Positions 31,268-41,587 of a stretch of 64,000 bases of DNA are shown piece after piece. The position numbers were made by a program, and so were the translations under genes. The stretch is from Calonectria ilicicola (taxonomy: Eukaryota; Ascomycota; Sordariomycetes; Hypocreales; Nectriaceae). How positions within the stretch are numbered: position 1 is the stretch's first letter; each line of letters starts with the position of its first letter. The DNA lies in NCBI GenBank assembly GCA_020809705.1, contig CP085828.1:3782001-3846000 (forward strand), in the 5' to 3' direction. Under the pieces are notes generated by a model. It saw only the letters and a list, made by a program, of their open reading frames with translations. It searched no databases and was not told the DNA's origin.

Positions 31268-32307
31268 GGTGAGGGTGATAAAAGTGAAATGATGAAAGAG
31301 TGCTGAGTTACAACCACCTCTTCGGAAGAGACCGTCTATAAATGCAAGTTCACTTCAATAATAGCTTGGTTGTGGATCTCAAGTCTCGCGGAGGGATCAG
31401 GTGATTCAGATCTTGAGCGGGCATTCTGCATACCGGATCCATACTTAGATTAGGGTCAAATCATCAACTGACATCAGCGGCTTGAATTGTCAAAATACCT
31501 CACAGTAGAAGAACCATTCTGCCAGTACAGAGACGCCTCAGCTAAGGCATCAGGTTTAATGGCCCACTACCGAAAGTAGACACCGTGCCGCCTTTGAAAT
31601 ATAGCTCCACCAACGGGACACAAGTGTTGCCACTACTAGGCCGTTGTGGATTGGATCGAAGCAGCTAATCAAGCCATGTCCGATGGTACGACGCTAACTT
31701 TCGGGCCACGATCTCCATCTCTTAATTTTCGCTGATGATCGAAGTCCGAAATCTATTCCCGTGGAAAAATCCACTGTCAAGCTTCATGGAAACTTAACAA
31801 AGCCCAGCCCTTGCGCATCCCACCACATACTATCGCCCGCATTGGGTATAGTAAATGGTCTCTGAGCCAATCAATGGCAGGAAATTGTTGATGAAAATGA
31901 AACAAAGCCAACGGGGACACAATATGCAATATGTTTGTGTTTTGACCCGCAAGCTAGCTGTAGCCCGTGCTGACATTGGGGTGTACAAACATCTAGATTC
32001 TTTACGGAATGAGGGGGTTGGCATTGCCTGCCGATTTGACTGGACCAGACCTGCGTCGAGCTAAGGGCCAAATTATCTTGGCCGTGAAACAGTAAGACCG
32101 GATGGGACGGGACAGGACGGGACAGCAACAGCCCGCTGTTAAATATTAGTCACTACAGGTTTACCACAAAAGTGGACGATTTTTCAGCTAGCCACGGTTT
32201 TTAAAAGTCGATTTATTTAGTTTTCTTGGCTCGAGGTCGTTATATTTTCCAACAGAATCAGAAAGGCTCAAATTTAACTTCAACATCCACTCACTATTGG
32301 CACTAAA
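31268..32307. promoter_or_regulatory. Divergent promoter of the terpene synthase/P450 pair
   Basis: About 1 kb separates the two start codons. No coding sequence is supported (31830-32128 ORFs are short and overlapping). Tandem GGGACGGGACAGGACGGGAC at about 32104-32123 is a short direct repeat (GGGAC/GGACG units) that could be a regulator site. Confidence 0.4.
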
Positions 32308-34011
32308 ATGTATACCATGCTATCCCTTGGTCTGGTGGTCCTTTGGTACCTCGCTACTGCGATATCTGCATGGATCCGACTACGGCATTTTCCAGTGCCA
32401 TCGTGGGTGGCGCATTTCTCCTATCTTTGGCTAGCAAAAACCACCTATAGCGGAAAGCAATATTGGGTGCACTGCGAACTACACAAGAAGCATGGCCCGT
32501 TGGTTCGAATCGGTCCAAACGAAATCCTCACAGATGACCCTGGAATTTTGAGGGAAATATCGTCGGTGCGAAGTTCATTTACTCGTGCACCTTGGTACCA
32601 AACTGGTCGATTCAATCCGTACCACGATAACATATTTACTCTTCTCGACAATGCTGCACACAAGAAAGCCAGGTCTCGGACTGCAAGTATTTACAGTGGA
32701 CGTGACATTGGTAATGCACTGGAACTGGCCATTAATGAGCAGGTTGATCAGTTAGTCAATTTATTACGAGGCAAGTATGCTGAATCTGGAGAATTTCTGG
32801 ATCTGGGTCAGACGACGTGTTTCTTTAGCATGGATGTCATAACAAGACTGGGATTCGGGAAAGAGTTTGGTTACTTGAAGGATGAGAAGGACCATTACAA
32901 CTTTCTGCAGGACCTCCACGATCTCTGGCCACAATTATCGACAATGGCAGATGTCCCATGGATCAGCCGCTTCTTGTTCTCCAAGCCTTTTCTGAAGCTT
33001 TTCGGTCCTAAATATACCGATAAGAAAGGGCTTGGACCTCTTATGCGGTATGGAACTTCTTTCTTGAATGACAAATTTGTTCGAGTCATAACCTCTACTG
33101 CAGGGTCGCTCAAGAGCACGTCGCCAAGAGGTTCTCGCCTGATGCTAAACAAGAACAAGATATGCTGGTCATTACACCTCTCTCAAATATAATTGATTAT
33201 AATTAACTAAATTTGGTTTCTTTTAGGGCTCTTTTATTGACCGTGGAATGACCAAGGAAGAATGTGAGGTTGAAGGCCTCTTTATGATCGTGGCGGGCCT
33301 TGAAAGTACAGCCTCCTCCCTCCGCTCCATTCTAACGCATACAATAACTTCGCCACGGGTTTACAACAAAATTAAGCAAGAAATTCATGACGCAGTAACT
33401 ACTACGGGAGTGTCTACCCCTATCACTAATGAAGAAGCGAAACGTTTGCCTTATCTGCAGGTCAGTAGGAGTGCGCAGGTCTCTTATTCGTGGAGCCTTT
33501 ACTCACATACATATCTAGGCGCTTATCTACGAAGGAATTCGCATGCGCCCTCCTATTCTAGGACTTTTCCCAAAGGTGGTTCCATCTGGTGGAATAGAGT
33601 TCCATGGCAAGTATCTCTCTGCCGGCACAAACATTTGCACGAACATGTCTTCTCTCCTCCGATCCAAAACCCTCTTTGGGCCCGATGCAGAGCTCTTCAG
33701 ACCAGAAAGATTCATTGATGTCGATGAAGAGATGCGAGTTGAGATGCAACGCAATGTGGATTTGGTATTTGGATACGGCCAGTGGCAATGCTTGGGCAAG
33801 CCCATATCCTCCATGGAGATCAACAAGGCCATTTATGAGGTAAAGGATTACATTTTATAATTGGGAGTCTAATAGCTAATTCTTGTTGTAGCTGCTTCGT
33901 AACTTCGACTTCCAGCTTATTAATCCTGGGAAGCCATGTGAAGTTCAGAGTTATGGGGTGTTTTTGGAGTCAGGATTGCGAGTCAAAGTTAGTGAGCATA
34001 CTATTTCTTGA
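32308..34011 (+). CDS. Cytochrome P450 monooxygenase
   Basis: The model is join(32308..33047,33104..33167,33227..33460,33519..33839,33892..34011), 492 residues. All phases agree. The intron 33168-33226 has a weak donor (GTCATT) but a good TTAACTAA branch and TTTTAG. Features in order: an N-terminal membrane anchor (residues about 3-22), the proline-rich turn (PVPSW), the I-helix AGLEST (291-296), ExxR as E351-G-I-R354, RPERF (407-411), and the haem loop FGYGQWQCLG with ligand Cys437. The gene appears functional. Overall look is of the microsomal pisatin-demethylase/benzoate-hydroxylase-like group used in fungal secondary metabolism. It is divergent from the ABA3-type terpene synthase, so oxidation of that enzyme's terpene is the natural hypothesis. 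Orthology to Botrytis ABA1/ABA2 is not established. Confidence 0.9.
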
Positions 34012-34329
34012 ACTTGACTGCTTTCTTGCAATGTCTCATGTAAAACTATCCAAGGATATGTCTGGATTCCGGTGAATAGTATTTCCATATTTCTGAAGGG
34101 GCTTTCCGTGGCACAAAAATGGCATACACAACTGCATTCAATAGCCTTACTTTTACTTGGTGACGATTTGTCCGGCTCAGTAACACTCAACCCATGTGCA
34201 ATTCATACCTGTCTACTATATCCGCCATTCTTCATAAAATCTTAATGTCAGTCTTGTCAAATATGTTGTATGATACCTTGTTGAGCTGTATAATAATACC
34301 TATGGAATAATGATTGTGTAGAATATCCT
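34012..34329. other. Spacer between convergent genes
   Basis: 318 bases between the P450 stop and the 3' end of the minus-strand ankyrin gene; nothing notable. Confidence 0.4.
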
Positions 34330-37159
34330 TCAGACAATAGTAGACCTACAAGAAATACTATCAACCCATGATGTCTCAGATGAAGTTTCAGTTGCCCTGT
34401 CCGAATCCGTAAATAGTTCTTCATCAGATGCGGAATCATTTTCTGCCCGCTTTTGGTTGCTTCCAGCATGGCTATTAATATGCTCGTCTAGATATCGGTA
34501 GCCCTTACGATTTGGCTTCTCCCAAGGCGAGATGCCAATTTCAACAGTCAGTTCTGCAAGAGACTCTCTAATTTCCCTAATCGCCAAGTCCCGGGTACGA
34601 TAATTTTGGGTACTAGCTTTGATCTGCTGGGACACTGCCCGATACCAACTTGCTCCATTGTGATTGTGGCATTCGGTCTTCCAATGAGTTAGCACGGAGA
34701 GATAGTGACATGCGACCATATCCTGGTTGTTGGATAAAGATTCAAGTACTTGTTGCAGTAAATTTGTTTCGTGTCGGAGATTTCGGTCACGGATAACTTG
34801 ATAAAGGCTGGTGAACGCCGAAATTTCATCAAGTGAAGGGCGCCTCAAAATACCTAATGATTCTCTTGGAGCGTAGACGCAAAAGGTGAATGTGTCCCAT
34901 GGGGTTGAACCAAATCTATTTTTCAACTCAGTTTCGACACTGAACGGCTTTAAATTCTCCAAAAATAGCAAGCACTCTCTGCTGCAAAACCCAGCCGCAT
35001 GATGGAGTATGTTTCTTCCATCATTGTCAATAGAAGTCAAAGAGGCACCTTTTCCATAAAAAAGGCGCAGGATGGGCTCGTTTCTCTGCGATATGGCGCC
35101 CAAAATCGGCGTTCGGCCATATTTATCTTGTACTTCAATATGTAAGCTTGTCTGATCAAGGATTGCATGTAAAATTTCCTCAGCTGTTGTGGTTCTATCA
35201 CACCGAGTAAGCCAAGCTAATGCATTTATGGGACTGCGGCCCCATGCATCGCGGGACGATGAGGATGCTCCTTCCCTTAAAAGAAGATGTACAGCATCGG
35301 GTATACCTTTGAGAATAGCCTAGTGTAATGCTGTTTCCCCAAAGTTATCTTTGGCATCAATATCGCACTTGAACTTAAGTAGTCTTCGCATGCAGTTAAT
35401 ATCACCGCACTGCGTCGCCAATATAAGAGGAGTCCGACCACCATCGTCTTTGCAGTTGATATTGGCGTGAGAAACAATGAGCTGCTGTACTATTTCTGCC
35501 TTTCCGAGCAACACAGCCATGTGTAGAGGTGCCAGTCCCCTCCTGTTTAGTTCGTCGATTGACCATGGCTCTTGCTGTAAAGCTTCGTTTACATCGCCGC
35601 CTTCTGCAATAGCTTCGTGAAGAAAAGAATTTTCCCATGATGGTATGTCATCTATGTAAGATTCTATTTTTCCAAGGATCCAAGCATGTCGATCGGTAAG
35701 ATTGGGCTTTTTACGTGCGGAATTGATTCTGTAACAAAGGCGTCTAACTGGTGTTAGTTATTTGTTGCATAGTTTCTTTGCATTTCATACCTAGGCAACC
35801 CTTCTTTAGCTAGAACATTGGCCCAAATTCCAAGTAGCAGCTCAATCACGTCGTAATTCTCCCAAAGAATCATCAACTATGATAGCATGGTTAGAATTTT
35901 CCATCAAAATCGCAAAAATATACCCATTGGTTACTTGCCTCGATGAGCTTTCTCCCTAAAATCTCATCGCTAGGGAAGAAAACTTTGCCTTTCAAGATTA
36001 AATTATGAAATTCATCTACTGATAATCTCAATTGATTCCAAATGTCCCCATCCGGGGGCAATGTTCTTACTGGTCGGAGAGAACATCTCAGCGAATACGA
36101 AGGTTGAGAGAACAAGTGACTTCCTTGAAGCCATGTTGGAACCTAGTAGTTCAAAACAAAGTATCCTTCTTTGCTGCAGGCGCACCTATAATCCCACTTC
36201 AAGCTACCCTCTTCATGGCCAGATCGATAGTTCACAATTAGCGAACCAGCTACAGGTTGTATCCAACCCGGGTATCTAAAAGTCCAAGGCTTTTCATGGC
36301 ATCTGCATTTGCAGTCGATGGCGCATTTGGACCGTCCAGTAGGCACCTTAATCTCTGTACTTGGCAACTTCTGCTGATCTACAGCCAGGTTATCTGAGTC
36401 CTCGTTGTCGCTTGCGTTATGGCTGTCGCTTTTGTGGAGGTTATCTGTTGTCGCTGAGGTTGAAATATCGTCAGAAGATTCGATAGCGAGTGAATTTACC
36501 GGGGTTAAGAAATGCGAGCGACTGTTTTTGCTTGTATTCGAATCTCTTGTTGGAGAGTTATTTAGCTGCATGTATAATGTAAAAGTTTATACAAAATAAG
36601 CATACCTCGTGCCTGCAATGATGAATTCGTGTAGTTGAGCAACTTGGGCTGCAATCATATTCTGCTGTTCAAGCTGTTGCAGGAAAATTGCTTGAGATAT
36701 ATGTGACTTTTGAAATTGTTGCCAAACAATAGCATACCAAAGATTCGACTTCGCACTCTCTGCCTGCTGAAGCAGCTTCGATACGTGGCGATTTTTGATG
36801 ATCCATTTCATTTTGCTTGCCTTTGCTCCGTTCTCGTCCGAACTTGCTGCACAGTACTGTTCAATCATCTCAAGGTCCACACATATCTCCTGGAGATGCT
36901 TAATTGCCGCTGTTACTTTCTTGCATGATTCTGAATCCCCCGCAAGGTCTTGTACATCTCGGATCATCTCTTTCATGAGGATAACCTAAAAAATGTTGTC
37001 AGAATCAAAAACTGGCGATGATCAGGCGCGCCAGCTCACCTGTTTGCGAAATTCTTCATAGTCACTCTGAATCTATGGAATTTCTTGCAAAAATCCCGCC
37101 CCTTTTGCTACCATATCTAGGGATTTGAGGAGGTTAGAAACAGATACAGAAGCAGCCAT
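34330..37159 (-). pseudogene. Ankyrin-repeat protein gene with three in-frame TAG codons (pseudogene or edited/recoded gene)
   Basis: The model is complement(join(34330..35728,35791..35876,35939..36545,36606..36985,37040..37159)), exactly 864 codons. All splice phases fit, and intron 35938-35877 is GC-AG (AG|GCAAGT...CATAG). It encodes an N-terminal helical domain (MAASVSVSNLLKSLDMVAKG...), a coiled stretch, a Cys/His knot-like CAIDCKCRCHEKPW motif common in fungal ankyrin/STAND proteins, and four or more ankyrin repeats (for example APLHMAVLLGKAEIVQQLI, TPLILATQCGDINCMRRLL). An acidic Ser-rich C-terminus follows. In-frame TAG occurs at 37075-37073, 36145-36143 and 35322-35320. There is no frameshift or other lesion. 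The third falls in ALH-TAG-AILKG, where ankyrin repeats often have Trp or Gln. Without recoding the product would end after 28 residues. Confidence 0.75.
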
Positions 37160-39150
37160 CGTATAGGATTCGCGCATATACTTCTATGCAGATTTTTTCA
37201 GGGAAAGGATTTGAAAAATTCAGAGAATTGTGTTTTCGCCCTACCCTACCACAGCCACAATCATAGCCACGTCCAGAATTACCAAGAAGTGGGCGATCAT
37301 TCCAATTTACATCGATATGAGTTAGTTTGGCCAATAATGTTGCATCATCCGTCGTAACGGGCCAATCCGAGCAGAATTTCAAGAATGCCTAACGCTAAGG
37401 TATGTCTCAGTGCAGCTGCAGTATCCCCTCCGATGTGCGGAGACTCCCTTCGCACATCCGAGTGGATGCCTGTGCTTGCGTCAGCAGCAGTACTCTAATG
37501 CATCTAAGAAATTAGGACTCTTGAGGGCATTGATAACATCGAATATCCTGCGATGAAACCTTGACGGGATATGGGATGGTTAAGAGGTTCATCGAGGAAT
37601 CGCATGACACTCAAGTTTGGCCAATCATTCATAGTACAACTTAGTTAGACAACTATGAAAACTAGGGCAGAACGGAGTAAATGCATTTCTTTCTCAGGTG
37701 TCTAGATATTAATTACCTTTCCTAGGCTAGCCTCGATTGACTCTTATATATTGATGGGCAGCTCGTGTCCCGCCATACCCCACCTGAAGCGCAGAATGCG
37801 GCGGTTTTGGGGGGCATAGACTAAAATTCACGAAGCATGGAGATTTCGAGACTCAGTGCACACCAAGGCGAAATACGTCTCGGTCGGTGGGAAAGTGCTA
37901 GAGTTGGGGACATTGTTTGAAGCAGTTAACCCGAGCTAATAATTAGAACGCGACGAAGTGAATAAACGCTACCGAGCCATTCGTATCGAGACAGTACCAC
38001 CAAAAACTACTAGAGAACACACTTCAGGGTGTATCGTCTCACACACCGAAAGAGAGTTGCCCTACGATCAGCTAGCCAATCAATGAATCGTCCAGGCCTT
38101 CTCTTGCTATAATTGGAACAAAATGGACAAATACAAGTAGGTCTGCATTGCGATTGCCAAGGTATACCGTGATGTCAGAATCCATCCCGAAATAAAGATC
38201 GGGGTAATAAACCGGGCACCGCTTTTGCGGAGGCGAGCACTGTAAGTTGCTATCAAGGTTGGGCGCCGTTCGCATTATTGCTTTCCGGATGGCGCATAGT
38301 TATACTCAAGCCCTGAAAATGATGGGCAGCCTATAAGATGGACCTACAATATCGTGAGCAATACAGTTTTGGGGAGCGGGTCGACGGGTCGTCGGCGGGC
38401 GCTTGGCGATCGGGAACGACAGTATCAGGTCAACCTTTGGGGGATCTTGAGAGAATGCTAGATAAGACATGTCCCCATAAATGCCAAACTCCGCATTTTC
38501 GCGAATTTTGGAATAATTGTTGACAGAGCATTTGGCGCGGATTTCCAGGTCTTGCTTCAATCCCCCCGCAGCGAACACCAATTATTGGTGCCTGAGGTGC
38601 TGTTGTTTCACCTGAACAACACAACCAAGCTTCTGTGGCTCGTCGCCGTCAGTGCCAAGGTATTGGTCTTGTTTGTCGGGTTTAATTCTTTTTTTTTTAC
38701 CACTGTAATACTAATTAAGGGGTTTTAAAGTACCAGCAAATGGGCCCTCTCGATCTAGCGCATGTGAGGCGGACTCTTGCACTGCCGCCAGCTCCTGTCA
38801 GCCTTAAGAGACGAGTCCGTGCTAGTTCCATTTGACTCATCATCAAATCGCTTCTATGTTCAACCCAGTCACGCCGGGAAGACCTCGTAGGAAAATACAT
38901 AAATCTAGCTTCATCGCAGCATTATATTTATTGGTTTAATTTTATCTTCTCACATCTCATACTGTTATCCCTTCCAAGGGCGTGGCCAATTGAGCAATAA
39001 AACCCTCTAACTAAGGGACCCTAAGCCTCTTCCAAACACTTCGCTCGGCTTCTCGCATCCGCCCACAACACTCGCTAGTTGCCAGTGTCACACAAACTCT
39101 GCCGTATTTTGCACCTCTTCAAGCTTACATAAACCCGATTCACCGGCGCA
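37160..39150. other. Intergenic, about 2 kb
   Basis: Only short minus- and plus-strand ORFs (37134-37382, 38072-38275, 38306-38624), no domains. It contains an inverted repeat at 37428-37462. The last 200 bases are C/T-rich and probably belong to the promoter of the nucleotidyltransferase-like gene. Confidence 0.4.
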
Positions 39151-40473
39151 ATGGGTGGCTCAGCCTTTGCGGCGGGTAAGAACCCCCTGTTTACGCCACG
39201 AATGCCAAGGGACGTCTACCAGCTCGTCAAGGCCCAGTGTCACGCGGCACTCAGGAAACACTACCTCTGCGTTGCATCCCCTATTGATGGCCCTGCAAAA
39301 AATGACTTTGGAGATGTGGATATTCTCCTAACGTGGCCCATGAAGCCACTGGCAAGTAGAGAAGAGACGCTACAGGAGATTGCCAATGCCCTCCAAGCAA
39401 GCCACACCATGGCTGAGAAGGGCAAGGATATTTCTGGCCATTTTGCTCTCCCCTGGCCCTCCCAGGAGTCTGTTGCACAAGCAAAAATTGCTGAGGAGGC
39501 TCGTGGAAATCTAGAGGGTCAAGACCAAGCGCTTGCATCTTTGCAACACAGGGTAGATGTCACCCCCCAAGGTAATTTACAATGCGAACAAGAAGAACAA
39601 GAGCGTTTTATCCAGGTAGATGTTCGTGTCTGTGATACCTTCAACTACTTCCAGTGGATGCTGTTCAAGCATGCCCACGGCGACGTTTGGAACCTCCTTG
39701 GAACGACCGCCCGCCCGTACGGCCTCAGCGTTGACGAGAGCGCGCTCTGGCTTCGCATCCCCGAGATCGAAAACGCCCACCGAAAGCGTTCCAAAGTCTT
39801 CTTGTCGGATGACCCTGCCGAAATCCTTCAGTTCCTCGGCCTCCCCATCGACGAACACTGGTCCCAGCCCTTCGACAGCCTCGACGCCATGTACGAGTAC
39901 GTCGCCCTGTGCAGGCTCTTCTGGGTCAAGCCCCTAGACCCAGAGCATGAAGGCACAGAGGCCGAGCAGGATCGATACAGACTCAAAGCTAACGACCGAC
40001 GACGCATGAACCTGCGGCCAGGCTTCCGGAAGTGGGTGGACGAGTTCAAGCCTCGGTGCAGAAAGGAGGGTCGCTTCCTCACACAGCCCACCACCCGAGA
40101 AGCCGTCACTGAAGAAGCATTCAAGCAGTTCCACATCAAGGGCGAGTTCGAAGCTCGTCGCAAGGAGTTCTTGATGGAGCGTCACAGGGAGAAGATGTGG
40201 AAGACCATCAAGGAGCAGATTCCTGAAGCTGACCCCCATGACCAACGCTCGATCCTCCGCCGCTCCTTGCTCGTCAAGGGGCTGAAGCGGGTGATTCTCG
40301 AAAACGATGAAAGATATGGCACATTCTCTCGCAGCGGCCTCCAGGATGACGAGGGGTTCTTTGCGGTGGACAAGCTAATCGACTTCATCGCTGAGCACAA
40401 AGATGAGATTAGCAAAGCAGCTCTGGACCTGCACTACGCCGAGAGTAGCGAGCATCTGAAGCGCAAGATCTAG
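39151..40473 (+). CDS. Nucleotidyltransferase-like fungal protein
   Basis: Single exon, 440 residues, start MGGSAFAAGKNPLFTPRMP. Residues about 45-65 contain FGDVDILLTWP, which resembles the GS/D-x-D metal-binding strand of the Pol-beta-type nucleotidyltransferase fold; a third acidic strand may be IQVDVRVCDTF (about 150-160). The C-terminal half is helical and charged (FRKWVDEFKPRCRKEGRF, EFEARRKEFLMERHREKMWK). I know such proteins only as uncharacterised in fungi. Whether it is active is open, because the usual GS motif before the first Asp pair is replaced by ND-F-G. The codon and base make-up (GC-rich third positions in the central part) looks like an expressed gene. Intact. Confidence 0.65.
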   Translation: MGGSAFAAGKNPLFTPRMPRDVYQLVKAQCHAALRKHYLCVASPIDGPAKNDFGDVDILLTWPMKPLASREETLQEIANALQASHTMAEKGKDISGHFALPWPSQESVAQAKIAEEARGNLEGQDQALASLQHRVDVTPQGNLQCEQEEQERFIQVDVRVCDTFNYFQWMLFKHAHGDVWNLLGTTARPYGLSVDESALWLRIPEIENAHRKRSKVFLSDDPAEILQFLGLPIDEHWSQPFDSLDAMYEYVALCRLFWVKPLDPEHEGTEAEQDRYRLKANDRRRMNLRPGFRKWVDEFKPRCRKEGRFLTQPTTREAVTEEAFKQFHIKGEFEARRKEFLMERHREKMWKTIKEQIPEADPHDQRSILRRSLLVKGLKRVILENDERYGTFSRSGLQDDEGFFAVDKLIDFIAEHKDEISKAALDLHYAESSEHLKRKI

Positions 40474-41587
40474 AGGGATGCTCAGAAGAAGCTTGTTACT
40501 CAATGTAATAATGGTATGTAAAATTCTCGCCGTGATTTCCCCGACAATCCAAGGCTAATTAGTTGATGGTTGTGCAAGCAGAGTGCCCCCCCTGAACACG
40601 CACCCCCGATCGAGCTCCACCCAACAAAGAAGCAAACGATACGATTCACCAACGTTCTCAGGGAGCAGTGTATAATAATTGTGTGGTTATGTAAAATGTA
40701 TATACGCTCTTATACTGGCGTAGATCTCAGATTAGCTGCAGCATCGCTGGGATTAGTGGTGGCAGAGGGGGGTCTAGGGATCTATCTGGATCCACCAGGT
40801 TCCATTTGATGGCAGAACTTGCAATCAAGCAGCACAGAGATACATGAAATCAAAATTTTAACAATGATTCAAAGGCTTTCGAGTCCCACTCTGTGCAAGC
40901 ACCTCATTGCCACCGAGCCAGACTTGACGAAACGCACAATCGTTCAGGACAGGAGGGATCATCATGGAACAGCACAATTTCTCTCCCCAGTAAGTAAAAT
41001 CCAATAGCCCAAATTTATTTTCCTTATAAGTAGCATTCTAATGAGATTAATCTTGTCCCTCCAGCTCTTTTATTCGTTTCTCTAGCCTGGGTTCTTTCAG
41101 GCCTGCCCCTCGCCCTCTGGACCTTTGACGCAGCGACCCTAATGGCCTCTACTTGAGAATCGACACTGCTCCCAGATTTGATGATTCACGTACATGATAA
41201 CGTCCATGCTCGTTCTATTTGCCTATAAATTGGGGGGCTTTCCCCGAGCGCCTTTTATATTTACTTTTCCACACCAACACAGCTTTCTTGCTTTGCAGTG
41301 TTCAGACGGTTCAACTGCTTTCAAGCTTGCTAGTAGTTCATTCAGATCCTCTTACGCAAACTCTTTTACTTCTCTTTATCCAGAAACCTTTGGGTTGTCC
41401 TGCATCACCAAATATTGATGGTACTCTCACTCTCCCCCCGGGTCTCCACCTCTGCCCTTCACATCAAACCCCACTCAAGCTTCCATCCCATTTACACGGT
41501 CACTTTCCCTCTCCAATCTAATATACTAGTCATTTTCCAACACTTGCAAGTTGCTATTTAGAATCCTTCTAACAAACAACCTCTCAG
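40474..41587. promoter_or_regulatory. Intergenic, with promoter of the BTB-like gene
   Basis: No gene is supported. A TATA-like CTATAAAT lies at about 41222-41229, followed by pyrimidine-rich sequence and CACACCAACACAGC (about 41269), which suits a promoter and transcription start for the gene whose ATG is at 41588. Confidence 0.4.

Noticed and set aside
21112..31785. Shared 17-mer AATCCACTGTCAAGCTT at about 21112 and 31769
   Set aside because: Flanks do not match, and one 17-base coincidence in 64 kb is not improbable enough to claim a repeat.
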